A stretch of 64,000 nt of DNA from Klebsiella spallanzanii (GTDB lineage: Bacteria; Pseudomonadota; Gammaproteobacteria; Enterobacterales; Enterobacteriaceae), in assembly GCF_902158555.1 (NCBI RefSeq), contig NZ_CABGGS010000001.1:248001-312000 (forward strand). Direction: 5' to 3'. Below, piece by piece: positions 1-6,504 of this stretch (position 1 is its first letter; every line of letters begins with the position of its first letter). The translations under genes were made by a program, and so were the position numbers. Below the pieces are notes generated by a model. That model was not told the DNA's origin. It ran no database searches and saw only the letters and a program-made list of their open reading frames with translations.

Positions 1-473
1 TGAACGCTACAGCCAAACAACACCGCTAGATCATCCTCGTCGTGACCACGATCAAGCGCGTCTGACATTTTCTTAGCGCGACCTAATGGCGTGTCGGGAC
101 GGCGGATTTCGTTTTCACTGACCATGTATTTGGCCATTTGATTTGCCGATCCGCGCTTAACGACACCAGGAACAAGCAGAGGTGTTTTGCCTTCTTTCAG
201 CAGGAGTTTATTGGCTTTCATGGTATGGCGAACGCGCTGGCGTCCGACAACCACACAGGTAAGTCCGTTTTCAGGGTCTTTCCAGACAGTAATCGGCTCC
301 AGAACACCCAGTTCCTTGATGTTCAGAACCATCCCTTCATCGATCGGCAGGTGAATACGTTCGTCATAAAGCGGGTGGGACTTATCGGTGACCAGGTGCA
401 ATTTTTCCGGCTCAAACATCAGAACGTTGGTTTTGCCGCTGGCACCGTATGCGTCAATTGAGTTCTTTGCCAT
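1..473 (-). CDS. Phage ParB-like nuclease-domain protein (3' end cut by window edge)
   Basis: The visible N-terminal 157 residues contain a ParB/sulfiredoxin-type core: an IHLPIDEG strand, an EPITVW segment (the 'plep..v' ParB motif), VVVGRQRVRH (the GxRR-like box) and SENEIRRPDTPLGRAKKM, which matches the 'EN.R...s..e.A' helix of ParB proteins. Phage ParB-like proteins bind DNA or act as nucleases; the target is unknown here. The ATG at 471-473 follows the stop of the upstream gene by two bases, so the two are cotranscribed and translationally coupled. The C-terminus, which would show any HTH domain, is outside the window. Confidence 0.75.
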   Translation of the reverse strand, partial: MAKNSIDAYGASGKTNVLMFEPEKLHLVTDKSHPLYDERIHLPIDEGMVLNIKELGVLEPITVWKDPENGLTCVVVGRQRVRHTMKANKLLLKEGKTPLLVPGVVKRGSANQMAKYMVSENEIRRPDTPLGRAKKMSDALDRGHDEDDLAVLFGCSV

Positions 474-475
474 GC

Positions 476-1168
476 TTACGCCCCCATTACCTGCTGAATG
501 AATTTCTTGTGCTTGCCAAGCTCACGTATGGTTTCGCGTAACTTTTGCAGACGGTTTAATTTCGTTTTGGCTTGCCGGATTTCTTTCGCGACTTGCGCCA
601 GTGTCGGGATGCCTGTTTCATTCTGGGGTTTGATAAGCACCGGGATCGTATCAATGAATTCCTGCGCCTGAGTTGACTTAGACTCAACCAGCTGCACTGA
701 CTCTTTAGTGGCCTCTGGCAAGCTCCATGTAACGCCTTTCCCCGCGCCGTTCTTCACAATACGCCCCTGTTTCTCCAGCACGCACAGCGTCGAAATCATT
801 CCGCGAGAGTCGCGACTCAGCGCCTTACCAATATCTGCGGCGGTCATGCGGTCATTGTTGCGGAGTAGTTCCGAAACCTTCTCAAACTCAGCATCAGGAT
901 CCAGACGCTCCGGGTGGCGTGGTGCTTTTGGCTTAGCGGTATTCTTGGCGCGTAAAACTGGTTTAGGGGTAGCGGCAGCTTTCGGTTTAACTTCAGGCGT
1001 AAACGGTATCACCAGATTCCAGTAACCATTGGTGCTGGCTACCTTCTCAAGCTCTTCGAGTTCACGGAGCAGGTTAAGCGCTTCAATAGGCTCAATCTTC
1101 ATTCGCGCCGCTATTTCGCGGGTAGTGGCTTTGCCCATCAGTTTCAGGATATCAGTCAGGTTTTCCAT
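476..1168 (-). CDS. Phage DUF1627-type protein with two winged-helix-like segments
   Basis: A 230-residue protein. Residues about 1-45 (MENLTDILKLMGKATTREIA onward) and about 95-150 (SELLRNNDRMTAADIGKAL onward) each look like a winged-helix DNA-binding unit, joined by a Lys/Pro/Ala-rich linker; the C-terminus is basic and probably coiled coil. The N-terminus resembles DUF1627 proteins of lambdoid phages, whose role is not established. I chose the ATG at 1168 over an in-frame upstream start because it gives the family's N-terminus and only a 17-base overlap with the upstream gene. Part of the leftward early operon. Confidence 0.75.
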   Translation of the reverse strand: MENLTDILKLMGKATTREIAARMKIEPIEALNLLRELEELEKVASTNGYWNLVIPFTPEVKPKAAATPKPVLRAKNTAKPKAPRHPERLDPDAEFEKVSELLRNNDRMTAADIGKALSRDSRGMISTLCVLEKQGRIVKNGAGKGVTWSLPEATKESVQLVESKSTQAQEFIDTIPVLIKPQNETGIPTLAQVAKEIRQAKTKLNRLQKLRETIRELGKHKKFIQQVMGA

Positions 1169-1373
1169 TGCTTGCCTCGTTTTCGTTAACTGCCGTAGCC
1201 CATTTTTGTTCCAGTACTTGCCTGGCTTTGCTCTTTCCACCAGCCCAGTAACTGTGCTGGACCCGGTAATGGTCGTTTGGGCATTTCAGCGCACCTGAGC
1301 AGGAGCCAAACCGGTAGTCTTTCCAGTGGTACTCAGGCGCTGCGCCACAATCAGGGCACACAGGTAATTTCAT
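1152..1373 (-). CDS. Small phage zinc-finger protein
   Basis: A 73-residue protein starting MKLPVCPDCGAAPEY. It has a CPDC pair near residues 6-9 and a second pair (C at about 25 and 32 in GSCSGALKCPNDH), a four-Cys arrangement suggesting a bound zinc. It is vaguely like Lar-type restriction-alleviation proteins in its zinc ribbon, but that assignment is not secure. Its start codon overlaps the stop of the upstream gene (ATGA at 1370-1373) and its 3' end overlaps the next gene by 17 bases, so it is embedded in the leftward early operon. Function unknown. Confidence 0.65.
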   Translation of the reverse strand: MKLPVCPDCGAAPEYHWKDYRFGSCSGALKCPNDHYRVQHSYWAGGKSKARQVLEQKWATAVNENEASNGKPD

Positions 1374-1663
1374 TGAGCAACCCCGCGACATTCCCTCAGG
1401 AGGTTTTCAAACATCATGCGGAGACGGTTCGCGCAGCCAAACGGCATGTCGTTAAAGCGCCACAAGGCAGCGCCATGGCGAAGGCCGCTCTGGACAATCT
1501 GCCCTGCTCCATGCAACTGGCGAAGCTGGCCATTCACCGAGGACATGCCACGCCCCAGCGCAGTGGCGATTTCACGCGTAGTCAAATCAGAGTTAGCTTT
1601 GAGAAATTCGATCATCGTGATTTCACCGCTGTATTGTGTTTTCTTGGATTTGGTTGTTTTCAT
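1370..1663 (-). CDS. Small phage protein with winged-helix-like segment
   Basis: A 97-residue basic protein. Residues about 15-60 (ITMIEFLKANSDLTTREIATALGR onward in shorter pieces: a helix, then LTTREIATALG, then MSSVNGQLRQLHGAGQIV) have the pattern of a winged helix with recognition helix and wing. It is similar in style to the second gene downstream, suggesting an old duplication of a DNA-binding unit in this operon. The ATG at 1661-1663 has an AAGGA ribosome site 7 bases upstream and lies 10 bases after the stop of the replication gene. Specific role unknown. Confidence 0.65.
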   Translation of the reverse strand: MKTTKSKKTQYSGEITMIEFLKANSDLTTREIATALGRGMSSVNGQLRQLHGAGQIVQSGLRHGAALWRFNDMPFGCANRLRMMFENLLRECRGVAQ

Positions 1664-1673
1664 AAAAAAATCC

Positions 1674-2702
1674 TTACCCCCTGAAACCTTTCGGAATATC
1701 TGCCTGAACTTTGCCGCTAAAACCGAGATTGCCACCGGTTGTGAGATTTGCCGGACAAAGCTTCACAGCCACCTCAGGCCATTTGCTCCGCAGGCGGTCA
1801 GCAGTTTTAATGTCCTTGACCCACCAGCTGTTCTGAATGCGTTCAACCATGGTGTACATGTGCTCGTGAGTGCAGCCCTGCTGTTCGCGTAGCAACCGGA
1901 TTTCATTCGCCCAGAATGTCCAGTCTGGCTCTGCCGGTCTTGAAATCGTCCCGTCGAATTCAGCGGCTCGTTCGTGCACTTCGACGACGCGGGCATAAAA
2001 CCACTTCGAAAACTCCAGGTCTTCCGCGCTGCCCCAAAGGCTTTTTTCAGCGTTGAAAATCACCGCCTCAGGATGCTTCTCAGCAAAGTTATCCACAGGG
2101 GAATACTCTCCGCCTTGGTTTTTAAGATCTGTTATAAGATCTGTTCTTTTAAGATCTGTATAGAGATAGGATTCGGCGTTTGTGCCGTTTCCATTCGGCG
2201 TTTGTGCCGTTTCCTGGATTCGGCGTTTATGCCGAATGCATTCGGCGTTTGTGCCGTTTCCATTCGGCGTTTGTGCCGAATCCAATACTTTCAATGCTTT
2301 GCTTCCATTCGGCACTTGTGCCGAATCCAGTATTGACGGGAAAATCTTGAGCATCAGCTCTTCCTGGTCAATGCGGTAGTGCTTCTTCGGCGTACCGTTA
2401 ACCTGACGAATTTCTTCCTGGATAACGCCGGGTAAATATTGCTCAGTAATTTTGTAGATAGCTCTTCGGACCACATCGCCCTCTAAAACCCGAACCTCTT
2501 TCGCAAGCGCTGCGTGCTCTTTGTAAAACCAGCCATTTTCCAGGCTAGACTTACCCGACCAGAACACCAGCTGATTGAGAATGGCCGCCAGCAAATGCTG
2601 CTGCCTGTCTCCTGCAAAGAAATCCAGATACGGTCCGGGGATCGTTATGCAGTTCCCCTGCCCCGACATGGCCTGAACAATTTCAAACACCTGATTGTTC
2701 AT
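1674..2702 (-). CDS. Phage replication initiator, lambda O-like
   Basis: A 342-residue protein in the O-gene position. The N-terminal 110 residues (ITIPGPYLDFFAG..., LNQLVFWSGK..., NGWFYKEHAALAKEV) resemble the winged-helix replication-protein N-terminus found in many lambdoid phages. A repetitive middle (residues about 128-185, with SAQTPNG and NGTNAE recurring) is encoded by DNA iterons, the arrangement of lambda O with its internal origin. The C-terminal 130 residues (WFYARVVEVHERA, WTFWANEIRLL) probably contact helicase or its loader. The start ATGA overlaps the stop of the upstream gene. No separate helicase loader gene follows in the window, so it may recruit host DnaB/DnaC directly. 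Confidence 0.8.
   Translation of the reverse strand: MNNQVFEIVQAMSGQGNCITIPGPYLDFFAGDRQQHLLAAILNQLVFWSGKSSLENGWFYKEHAALAKEVRVLEGDVVRRAIYKITEQYLPGVIQEEIRQVNGTPKKHYRIDQEELMLKIFPSILDSAQVPNGSKALKVLDSAQTPNGNGTNAECIRHKRRIQETAQTPNGNGTNAESYLYTDLKRTDLITDLKNQGGEYSPVDNFAEKHPEAVIFNAEKSLWGSAEDLEFSKWFYARVVEVHERAAEFDGTISRPAEPDWTFWANEIRLLREQQGCTHEHMYTMVERIQNSWWVKDIKTADRLRSKWPEVAVKLCPANLTTGGNLGFSGKVQADIPKGFRG
2122..2323. other. Putative phage replication origin: six 17-bp iterons plus AT-rich repeats
   Basis: Six copies of ATTCGGCGTTTGTGCCG (with one or two changes in two of them) start at 2171, 2193, 2218, 2240, 2262 and 2307; each has an internal dyad, CGGC...GCCG. Spacing is 22-25 bases, and 45 between the last two, i.e. 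about two helical turns per unit. Next to them, at 2122-2159, TAAGATCTGT occurs three times in an AT-rich stretch, each with a Dam GATC site. Iterons with dyads inside an O-like gene beside AT-rich DNA match the lambda origin plan. No function was tested. Confidence 0.75.
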
Positions 2703-2953
2703 TCCGAAACCTCATTGTGTAGCCGTAAAAACTCTCTCAATCCCACCCAGCCCACAGACCCGCAGGCTTTGCGGTAGGAAACATCTTTCTCTGTCGCTGT
2801 GAGTACCGTCACCATGTGGCCTTTGTGCCTGTGCTGGAAGCGAGAACCGACCTCAGGGATACCATTACTGGCTCTATCCACCTCGAAAGGCTCATACGCC
2901 GGATACGCTCGTTTCAGGCGAGCAATCAATTCAGCAGCAGACGGGTTACACAT
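2699..2953 (-). CDS. Small phage protein, function unknown
   Basis: An 84-residue protein beginning MCNPSAAELIARLKRAYP. It is preceded by a strong GGAGGT ribosome site, which favours the ATG at 2953 over the GTG two codons upstream. Its TGA overlaps the ATG of the replication gene, so expression of the two is coupled. No catalytic motif or transmembrane segment is visible. A basic middle (RFQHRHKGHMVTVL) may form a small beta barrel. I do not recognise the family. Confidence 0.6.
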   Translation of the reverse strand: MCNPSAAELIARLKRAYPAYEPFEVDRASNGIPEVGSRFQHRHKGHMVTVLTATEKDVSYRKACGSVGWVGLREFLRLHNEVSE

Positions 2954-2967
2954 AGTCACCTCCGGAA

Positions 2968-3381
2968 TCAGTGGTATTTCGTTACTTCAACAGCGCGATG
3001 CTGGTACGCCTTGCTGTAGATGGCCTCAATCGCGTCGTCGTGCGCATCAATCGCCGTTCCAATGGCATACTGAGCCGACAGCAACGCCCGACGCTCAATC
3101 GTGTCGTAGATGCTCAGACGATGGCGAATTTCACGCGGCAGAACGCGCAGGATTGACGGAAGCAGCAGACGGATTTTCTCGCGCTGCTGTTCGGTTTCAC
3201 CTTTCAGCCAGCGGTGGAAGATATTCTGCTGGTTGGCCCACGCTTTGCCCGGAACCAGGCGAAGCTCAGCCCCACCTGAACGCACATACTCTTCAGTGAT
3301 GGCGTTGGCTACGTATGCCTGACCGACTTCAGCAGCCCAGGCCAGCAGAACCATTTCAACGTGCTCGTGTTTGATTTCCAT
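2968..3381 (-). CDS. YdaT-like toxin / CII-position regulator
   Basis: A 137-residue protein whose start (MEIKHEHVEMVLLAWAAEVG) closely resembles YdaT of the E. coli Rac prophage (which begins MKIKHEHIRMAMNAWA). In Rac, YdaT follows YdaS, is toxic when expressed from the excised or derepressed phage, and affects cell division. Here the gene also follows a YdaS/Cro-like gene by three bases and precedes the replication gene, the CII position in lambda. The acidic/helical C-terminal half (LLPSILRVLPREIRHRL...) fits a CII-like or DNA-binding helical protein. Whether it acts as toxin, activator or both is inference. Confidence 0.75.
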   Translation of the reverse strand: MEIKHEHVEMVLLAWAAEVGQAYVANAITEEYVRSGGAELRLVPGKAWANQQNIFHRWLKGETEQQREKIRLLLPSILRVLPREIRHRLSIYDTIERRALLSAQYAIGTAIDAHDDAIEAIYSKAYQHRAVEVTKYH

Positions 3382-3384
3382 TAA

Positions 3385-3636
3385 TCAGACTCCTTCTTGT
3401 TTCTTGGGCAAAATCACGCCTTCAGGTATTCCACTAATAGGTGTTGGGTGCAGATCTGGACGTAATTCATGGGGTGTAACTTCCCACCCCATTAATTGGC
3501 AAAGTGGAATAACACGACCTGAAGGAACTTGCTTTTTTAACCATTTAAATACGGTTTGCTGGCTAACGTTTAAGCGCTGACCAATTTCAGCTTGAGTAAA
3601 GCGCCGAGCTACCAAATCTTTAATTTCTTTTTTCAT
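3385..3636 (-). CDS. YdaS/Cro-like HTH protein
   Basis: An 83-residue helix-turn-helix protein: residues about 8-35 (RRFTQAEIGQRLNVSQQTVF) form a clear HTH, followed by WLKKQVPSGRVIPLCQLMGW, the C-terminal pattern of YdaS and Cro-like proteins ('ipa.rc..ie..tg'). It is divergent from the repressor at 3744 and transcribed from the pR-like promoter, so it should be the early antagonist of the repressor. The ATG at 3636 is chosen because a GGAGATG ribosome site precedes it and upstream in-frame codons overlap the promoter. YdaS homologues can be labelled antitoxin or transcription factor; the operator-proximal position favours the latter. Confidence 0.8.
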   Translation of the reverse strand: MKKEIKDLVARRFTQAEIGQRLNVSQQTVFKWLKKQVPSGRVIPLCQLMGWEVTPHELRPDLHPTPISGIPEGVILPKKQEGV

Positions 3637-3663
3637 GGAACATCTCCTGTAATTCACACCCTC

Positions 3664-3737
3664 AAAATACAACTTCAAGGCGTGACTTGCAACAACTTTA
3701 GGTTCATATCGCAAGCAACAGCCTTTGGTTGTATTAT
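3664..3737. promoter_or_regulatory. OR-like operator with divergent pR and repressor promoters
   Basis: On the minus strand a promoter TTGCAA (3687-3692), 17-base spacer, TATTTT (3664-3669) reads into the YdaS-like gene. On the plus strand TATTAT at 3732-3737 reads into the repressor. Half-sites ACAACTT occur at 3669-3675 and 3692-3698 and the inverse GTTGT at 3728-3732 overlaps the repressor -10. The same words recur in the second operator at 5460-5501. Confidence 0.7.
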
Positions 3738-3743
3738 TTAGGT

Positions 3744-4145
3744 ATGAGAATGAAGACTATCGACATCACCACTTACCGCATAAACAGGCTCCTAAAGGAA
3801 AGAAACTGGAGTCAGACAGATCTCGCACAGAGATTGGGAGTTACACAGCAAACGATTCAAAAATGGGCGAAAGGGAAAGCCAGCCCCTCAATGGATAATG
3901 TCGACAAGTTATCGGAGATCACAGGGCATCCACCCTACTGGTTCATGCTCCCACCAGACGAAGGCGATCAGGTGGTAACTCCAGACGCAATGAAGTTAGG
4001 CCCAATGCAACTGGACCTGCTTAAAACCTTCAATGCGTTCCCGGAAGAAGATCAGCAGCAAATGCTGTCTGAAATGAAAGAGCGTAAAGAGACAATGGAT
4101 AAGACCGTTGCCCGGTGGCTTGCAGCTCAGAAGGGCAATAAATAA
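3744..4145 (+). CDS. Short XRE-family prophage repressor (RacR-like position)
   Basis: A 133-residue protein with an XRE helix-turn-helix at about residues 8-55 (LLKERNWSQTDLAQRLGV, TQQTIQKWAKGKASPSMDNV) and a short helical C-terminus. It has no S24/LexA-type self-cleavage domain, so RecA-mediated cleavage is not expected and induction must use another route such as an antirepressor. It is divergent from the YdaS/YdaT-like pair, as racR is in the Rac prophage. The -10 TATTAT ends at 3737, placing the transcription start at about 3744, the A of this ATG, so the message is probably leaderless like lambda cI from pRM. An ATG at 3750, with AGG at a proper distance, is the alternative. Confidence 0.85.
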   Translation: MRMKTIDITTYRINRLLKERNWSQTDLAQRLGVTQQTIQKWAKGKASPSMDNVDKLSEITGHPPYWFMLPPDEGDQVVTPDAMKLGPMQLDLLKTFNAFPEEDQQQMLSEMKERKETMDKTVARWLAAQKGNK

Positions 4146-4295
4146 TAAGTTAGGTGCAATGGTGAGGTGTTTGGGTAATGCCATATCAACTCATATGCTT
4201 TGTAGTATCCCACTCAACTCAAAAGCGGGATAGCCCATATCACGTTTTAACATAATTGCTTATTATCATTTAAATAACAGAGTAATCAATAGGTT

Positions 4296-4682
4296 ATGGA
4301 AAGCAAAAAATCTAAACTTATCGACTTCAAGGAATTTGGTCACTACTTAAACTCATTAGTCGGTGATCATGTATGTCCTATTTGTAATACTGACGAATGG
4401 ACACTTTACACGCCAGACGAGCTGACAAAGGATGCTGAGAATGCCAAGGTATATAAAGTGATTCCATCTTTACCTTTGGTTTCATACTCCGAAGATAATG
4501 ACAAGAAAAAGACGTCAATGGTTAGCTCGGAGGCTCTTGATATCTTAATAATGCAGTGCTCAAATTGTGGGTACATAAACCTTTTTAGTCACAGAAAAGT
4601 GAGTAAAAACATCGAGACTGGTGATTACAAAAAACTAAAATCTGAAGAGAACAAAGAGCATGACTCATCAGAAAATGAATAA
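4296..4682 (+). CDS. Zn-ribbon cargo protein in the rexA position
   Basis: A 128-residue, very polar, AT-rich gene. Cysteine pairs CPIC (residues 27-30) and CSNC (88-91) probably chelate one zinc, with a long insert between them; the C-terminal 30 residues are Lys/Glu-rich and likely disordered. No transmembrane segment. It lies 150 bases after the repressor, same strand, and overlaps the next gene by 23 bases. Genes at this place in lambdoid prophages are often expressed in the lysogen and may change host traits or exclude other phages. I do not recognise the family; function unknown. Confidence 0.7.
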   Translation: MESKKSKLIDFKEFGHYLNSLVGDHVCPICNTDEWTLYTPDELTKDAENAKVYKVIPSLPLVSYSEDNDKKKTSMVSSEALDILIMQCSNCGYINLFSHRKVSKNIETGDYKKLKSEENKEHDSSENE

Positions 4683-5130
4683 CTTCCGGGAGCCAGAAAA
4701 CCTTGAGACGATCTTGACACTCGGCGCAGATGTATACAAAGTATCCCATCGAGGCAATCTAGCAACATATCATCCATTAACTACCAGCATAAACGGCGTT
4801 GATACTAGATTTTCATCAAATAACGGCGAAAAAATGAGTGAAAAATCCATAACAACCACACAATTTTGGGTCGGTATCATCCTGGCAATTTTAACAGTCT
4901 TGGGAACTGGAGTTTGCGCTACTTGGACAATCTCCAACTCAATGAATGATAAGACCAATGGCTTGAGAAAGGATATGTCTGATGAAATTAAATCCAGTAG
5001 AATTGAGCTATCAGCCAAGATAGACAGAGTTGAAGATAAGACCGCAGAAGGATTTAAGGACACGTCTTCGCAACTTAATGACATTAAAATTCTTTTAGCC
5101 AAATCAGAGCAAAAAGAAGTTAACAAGTAA
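4660..5130 (+). CDS. Membrane-anchored coiled-coil cargo protein in the rexB position
   Basis: A 156-residue protein with one clear transmembrane helix (residues about 69-92, FWVGIILAILTVLGTGVCAT) followed by a charged amphipathic stretch of about 55 residues (SDEIKSSRIELSAKIDRVEDK) that looks like coiled coil. The start overlaps the upstream zinc-ribbon gene, giving translational coupling. An internal ATG at 4834 (MSEKSITTTQF) could instead be the true start, leaving about 98 residues and placing the helix near the N-terminus. A terminator follows. Together with its partner it forms a repressor-linked two-gene cargo; no known family was recognised. Confidence 0.65.
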   Translation: MTHQKMNNFREPENLETILTLGADVYKVSHRGNLATYHPLTTSINGVDTRFSSNNGEKMSEKSITTTQFWVGIILAILTVLGTGVCATWTISNSMNDKTNGLRKDMSDEIKSSRIELSAKIDRVEDKTAEGFKDTSSQLNDIKILLAKSEQKEVNK

Positions 5131-5139
5131 TTATACAAT

Positions 5140-5163
5140 AAACCCGGCCATGTCGCCGGGTTT
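5140..5163. terminator. Bidirectional terminator between cargo gene and DUF2767-like gene
   Basis: Perfect 9-bp stem AAACCCGGC (5140-5148) and GCCGGGTTT (5155-5163) with a 6-base loop, with A and T runs on the two sides. It lies between convergent genes ending at 5130 and 5172. Confidence 0.85.
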
Positions 5164-5171
5164 CTACTGCC

Positions 5172-5381
5172 CTACTCTTCCAGTAGCTTTACCGCCAACT
5201 CCATGACCTGAATCTGGTCAAAATCCCACTTATCCAGCCCCTTTGCTATCTCAGTTCTTATCACGTCAGCTATGGCTACCCGCTTGGTTTCATGGCCTTC
5301 GGCGACCATAGCAAAAACGACATCCCCGACAATACGGCACATCTCCTGATAGCGCAGTTGCGCGGCTTCTTCGTAGTCCAT
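5172..5381 (-). CDS. Small FumD/DUF2767-like protein
   Basis: A 69-residue protein starting MDYEEAAQLRYQEMCRIVGD. The segment RYQEMCRIVGDVVFAM...GHE..RVAIADVIRTEIAKG lines up by eye with E. coli FumD (YdhZ), a small DUF2767 protein with reported fumarase activity that is also common as prophage or plasmid variants of unknown role. The ATG at 5381 is used because the in-frame upstream extension runs through the OL-like promoter. Reads leftward, convergent with the cargo pair. Confidence 0.6.
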   Translation of the reverse strand: MDYEEAAQLRYQEMCRIVGDVVFAMVAEGHETKRVAIADVIRTEIAKGLDKWDFDQIQVMELAVKLLEE

Positions 5382-5459
5382 ACCCACAATCCTCTTTGAT
5401 GTTTTTATGAGCATACCACTTTGCTTTAGCCTTCGGCACCTCTCACCGCACCACAAAAT

Positions 5460-5501
5460 ACAACTTAAAGTTATTGACAACATAACTTCAGGTTGTATTA
5501 T
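5460..5501 (+). promoter_or_regulatory. OL-like operator and pL-like promoter
   Basis: A near-consensus sigma-70 promoter TTGACA (5474-5479), 16-base spacer, TATTAT (5496-5501) directs rightward transcription toward the integrase-side genes. It is overlapped by ACAACTT (5460-5466), AAGTTAT just after it, and an ACAAC (5477-5481) to GTTGT (5492-5496) inverted repeat. The words CAAAATACAACTT and GGTTGTATTATT are shared with the OR-like region, so the same repressor probably binds both. Confidence 0.7.
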
Positions 5502-5582
5502 TGAATCCATCAACACCAATCAAGGTGCGATAGGTAAACAATCCGCTACCCGGCGATAAGGGTCAACTAGATGAGGTGTGAC

Positions 5583-5915
5583 ATGACTCAGGAATTAACC
5601 GAACAAAAAAAGCCACTACGTATCTACGCAATGGCTTTTGTCAAAAGAGCGATCACTCTTTCAACCGATGATCGGGAGGATTTTTGGTTGGAAATCCCTG
5701 GTGGCGTCGGCTGGATAAAGTTTGAAAAGCTTCGCCTGGAAACTGAGTTTACTGATGGCGGAGCATTGTTTGTAGCCAAAGAACTGCGTTCGGGATCTGA
5801 CCCAGCCCCTGAGTCAGTAGTTCAAGCACGATGTGTTTTGTGGCGTCAGCGGGAAGCTCTTTTAAGCGCTGCAAATACGCTTTCTTATCTTCTGGGTCAG
5901 AAATGTTCTGGTTAA
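5583..5915 (+). CDS. First gene after the pL-like promoter, function unknown
   Basis: A 110-residue protein starting MTQELTEQKKPLRIYAMAFV. The ATG at 5583 follows a GAGGT ribosome site and is preferred over an ATG four codons upstream. It takes the place of lambda N (first gene of the leftward early operon), but it is not rich in arginine at its N-terminus and I do not see an N-type motif. Its last 167 bases run antisense to the next, convergent gene, which is unusual; the C-terminal third may be non-conserved or the gene may be shorter in relatives. Confidence 0.55.
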   Translation: MTQELTEQKKPLRIYAMAFVKRAITLSTDDREDFWLEIPGGVGWIKFEKLRLETEFTDGGALFVAKELRSGSDPAPESVVQARCVLWRQREALLSAANTLSYLLGQKCSG

Positions 5916-6240
5916 TGAAATCCCTGAGAGCAGACAGCGTTTCATCGTGCAATTTAACGGTGACGATTTTAAGGGAAGCGGAAATACTGCCCTCCTCGCT
6001 TAGCAGGTTAACAGCATCACGGGTTGCGGTTATTAATTTGATGTCAGGTGACTTACCGGCGAGTGAATCTTCAATTCCACCGGTTATAAGTCCTTCCTGC
6101 TGAAGATAGGCGATGTTCTGCAGGAGCGTTTTTTCGTCTAGTGACGATAGTTCTTTGGGTATGCAGCCAATTTCGTCTGGATAAAACTCCAGTGCAATTT
6201 GAAGTATCTGCAATTGAAGCTGGCGGTCAAAAGAAGCCAT
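5749..6240 (-). CDS. Phage protein with helical domain, function unknown
   Basis: A 163-residue protein starting MASFDRQLQLQILQIALEFY with a GGAGG ribosome site 7 bases before the ATG at 6240. Residues about 1-60 (LSSLDEKTLLQNIAYLQQEGLI) look like a winged helix with the pattern of a YjcQ-like/HTH unit; the C-terminal half is helical and acidic. It reads against the surrounding early operon and overlaps the 3' end of the gene at 5583. Similar proteins are common in enterobacterial prophages but have no assigned role. Confidence 0.7.
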   Translation of the reverse strand: MASFDRQLQLQILQIALEFYPDEIGCIPKELSSLDEKTLLQNIAYLQQEGLITGGIEDSLAGKSPDIKLITATRDAVNLLSEEGSISASLKIVTVKLHDETLSALRDFINQNISDPEDKKAYLQRLKELPADATKHIVLELLTQGLGQIPNAVLWLQTMLRHQ

Positions 6241-6504
6241 AAGAATTCCTCCTTGTTTGTGGTGAACAGAGGATACCACCGAGCCTGAAGTGGTGAAAAG
6301 ACAGGCAAAAAATCAACATACCTTGCAATGCAAGTGAATGCGGCTAAGCGCACGTGGCACAGTTAAAAAGGTAAGCATGGGCGATTTCCATGTTGCGGGA
6401 AAAAGCAGGTCGGCATCAGTTGTTAACTGGCTGGTATCACCGGGAGGCACCCGGCACTGCATTGCAAGGTCTGTTAGGTACTCAATACACACGAGGGTAA
6501 GGAG
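6241..6504. other. Intergenic region before the int-side operon
   Basis: No gene longer than a few codons is convincing. A perfect 13-base palindrome CTTGCAATGCAAG lies at 6322-6334 and ATTGCAAG recurs at about 6462, possibly regulatory sites for the divergent genes at 6240 and 6505. A short CCGGG...CCCGG hairpin lies near 6440-6452. Promoters were not identified with confidence. Confidence 0.4.

Noticed and set aside
2161..2340. CRISPR-like repeated units of 17 bp
   Set aside because: Units are too short and spaced 22-25 bases start to start, with in-gene location and dyads; they fit replication iterons rather than a CRISPR array.
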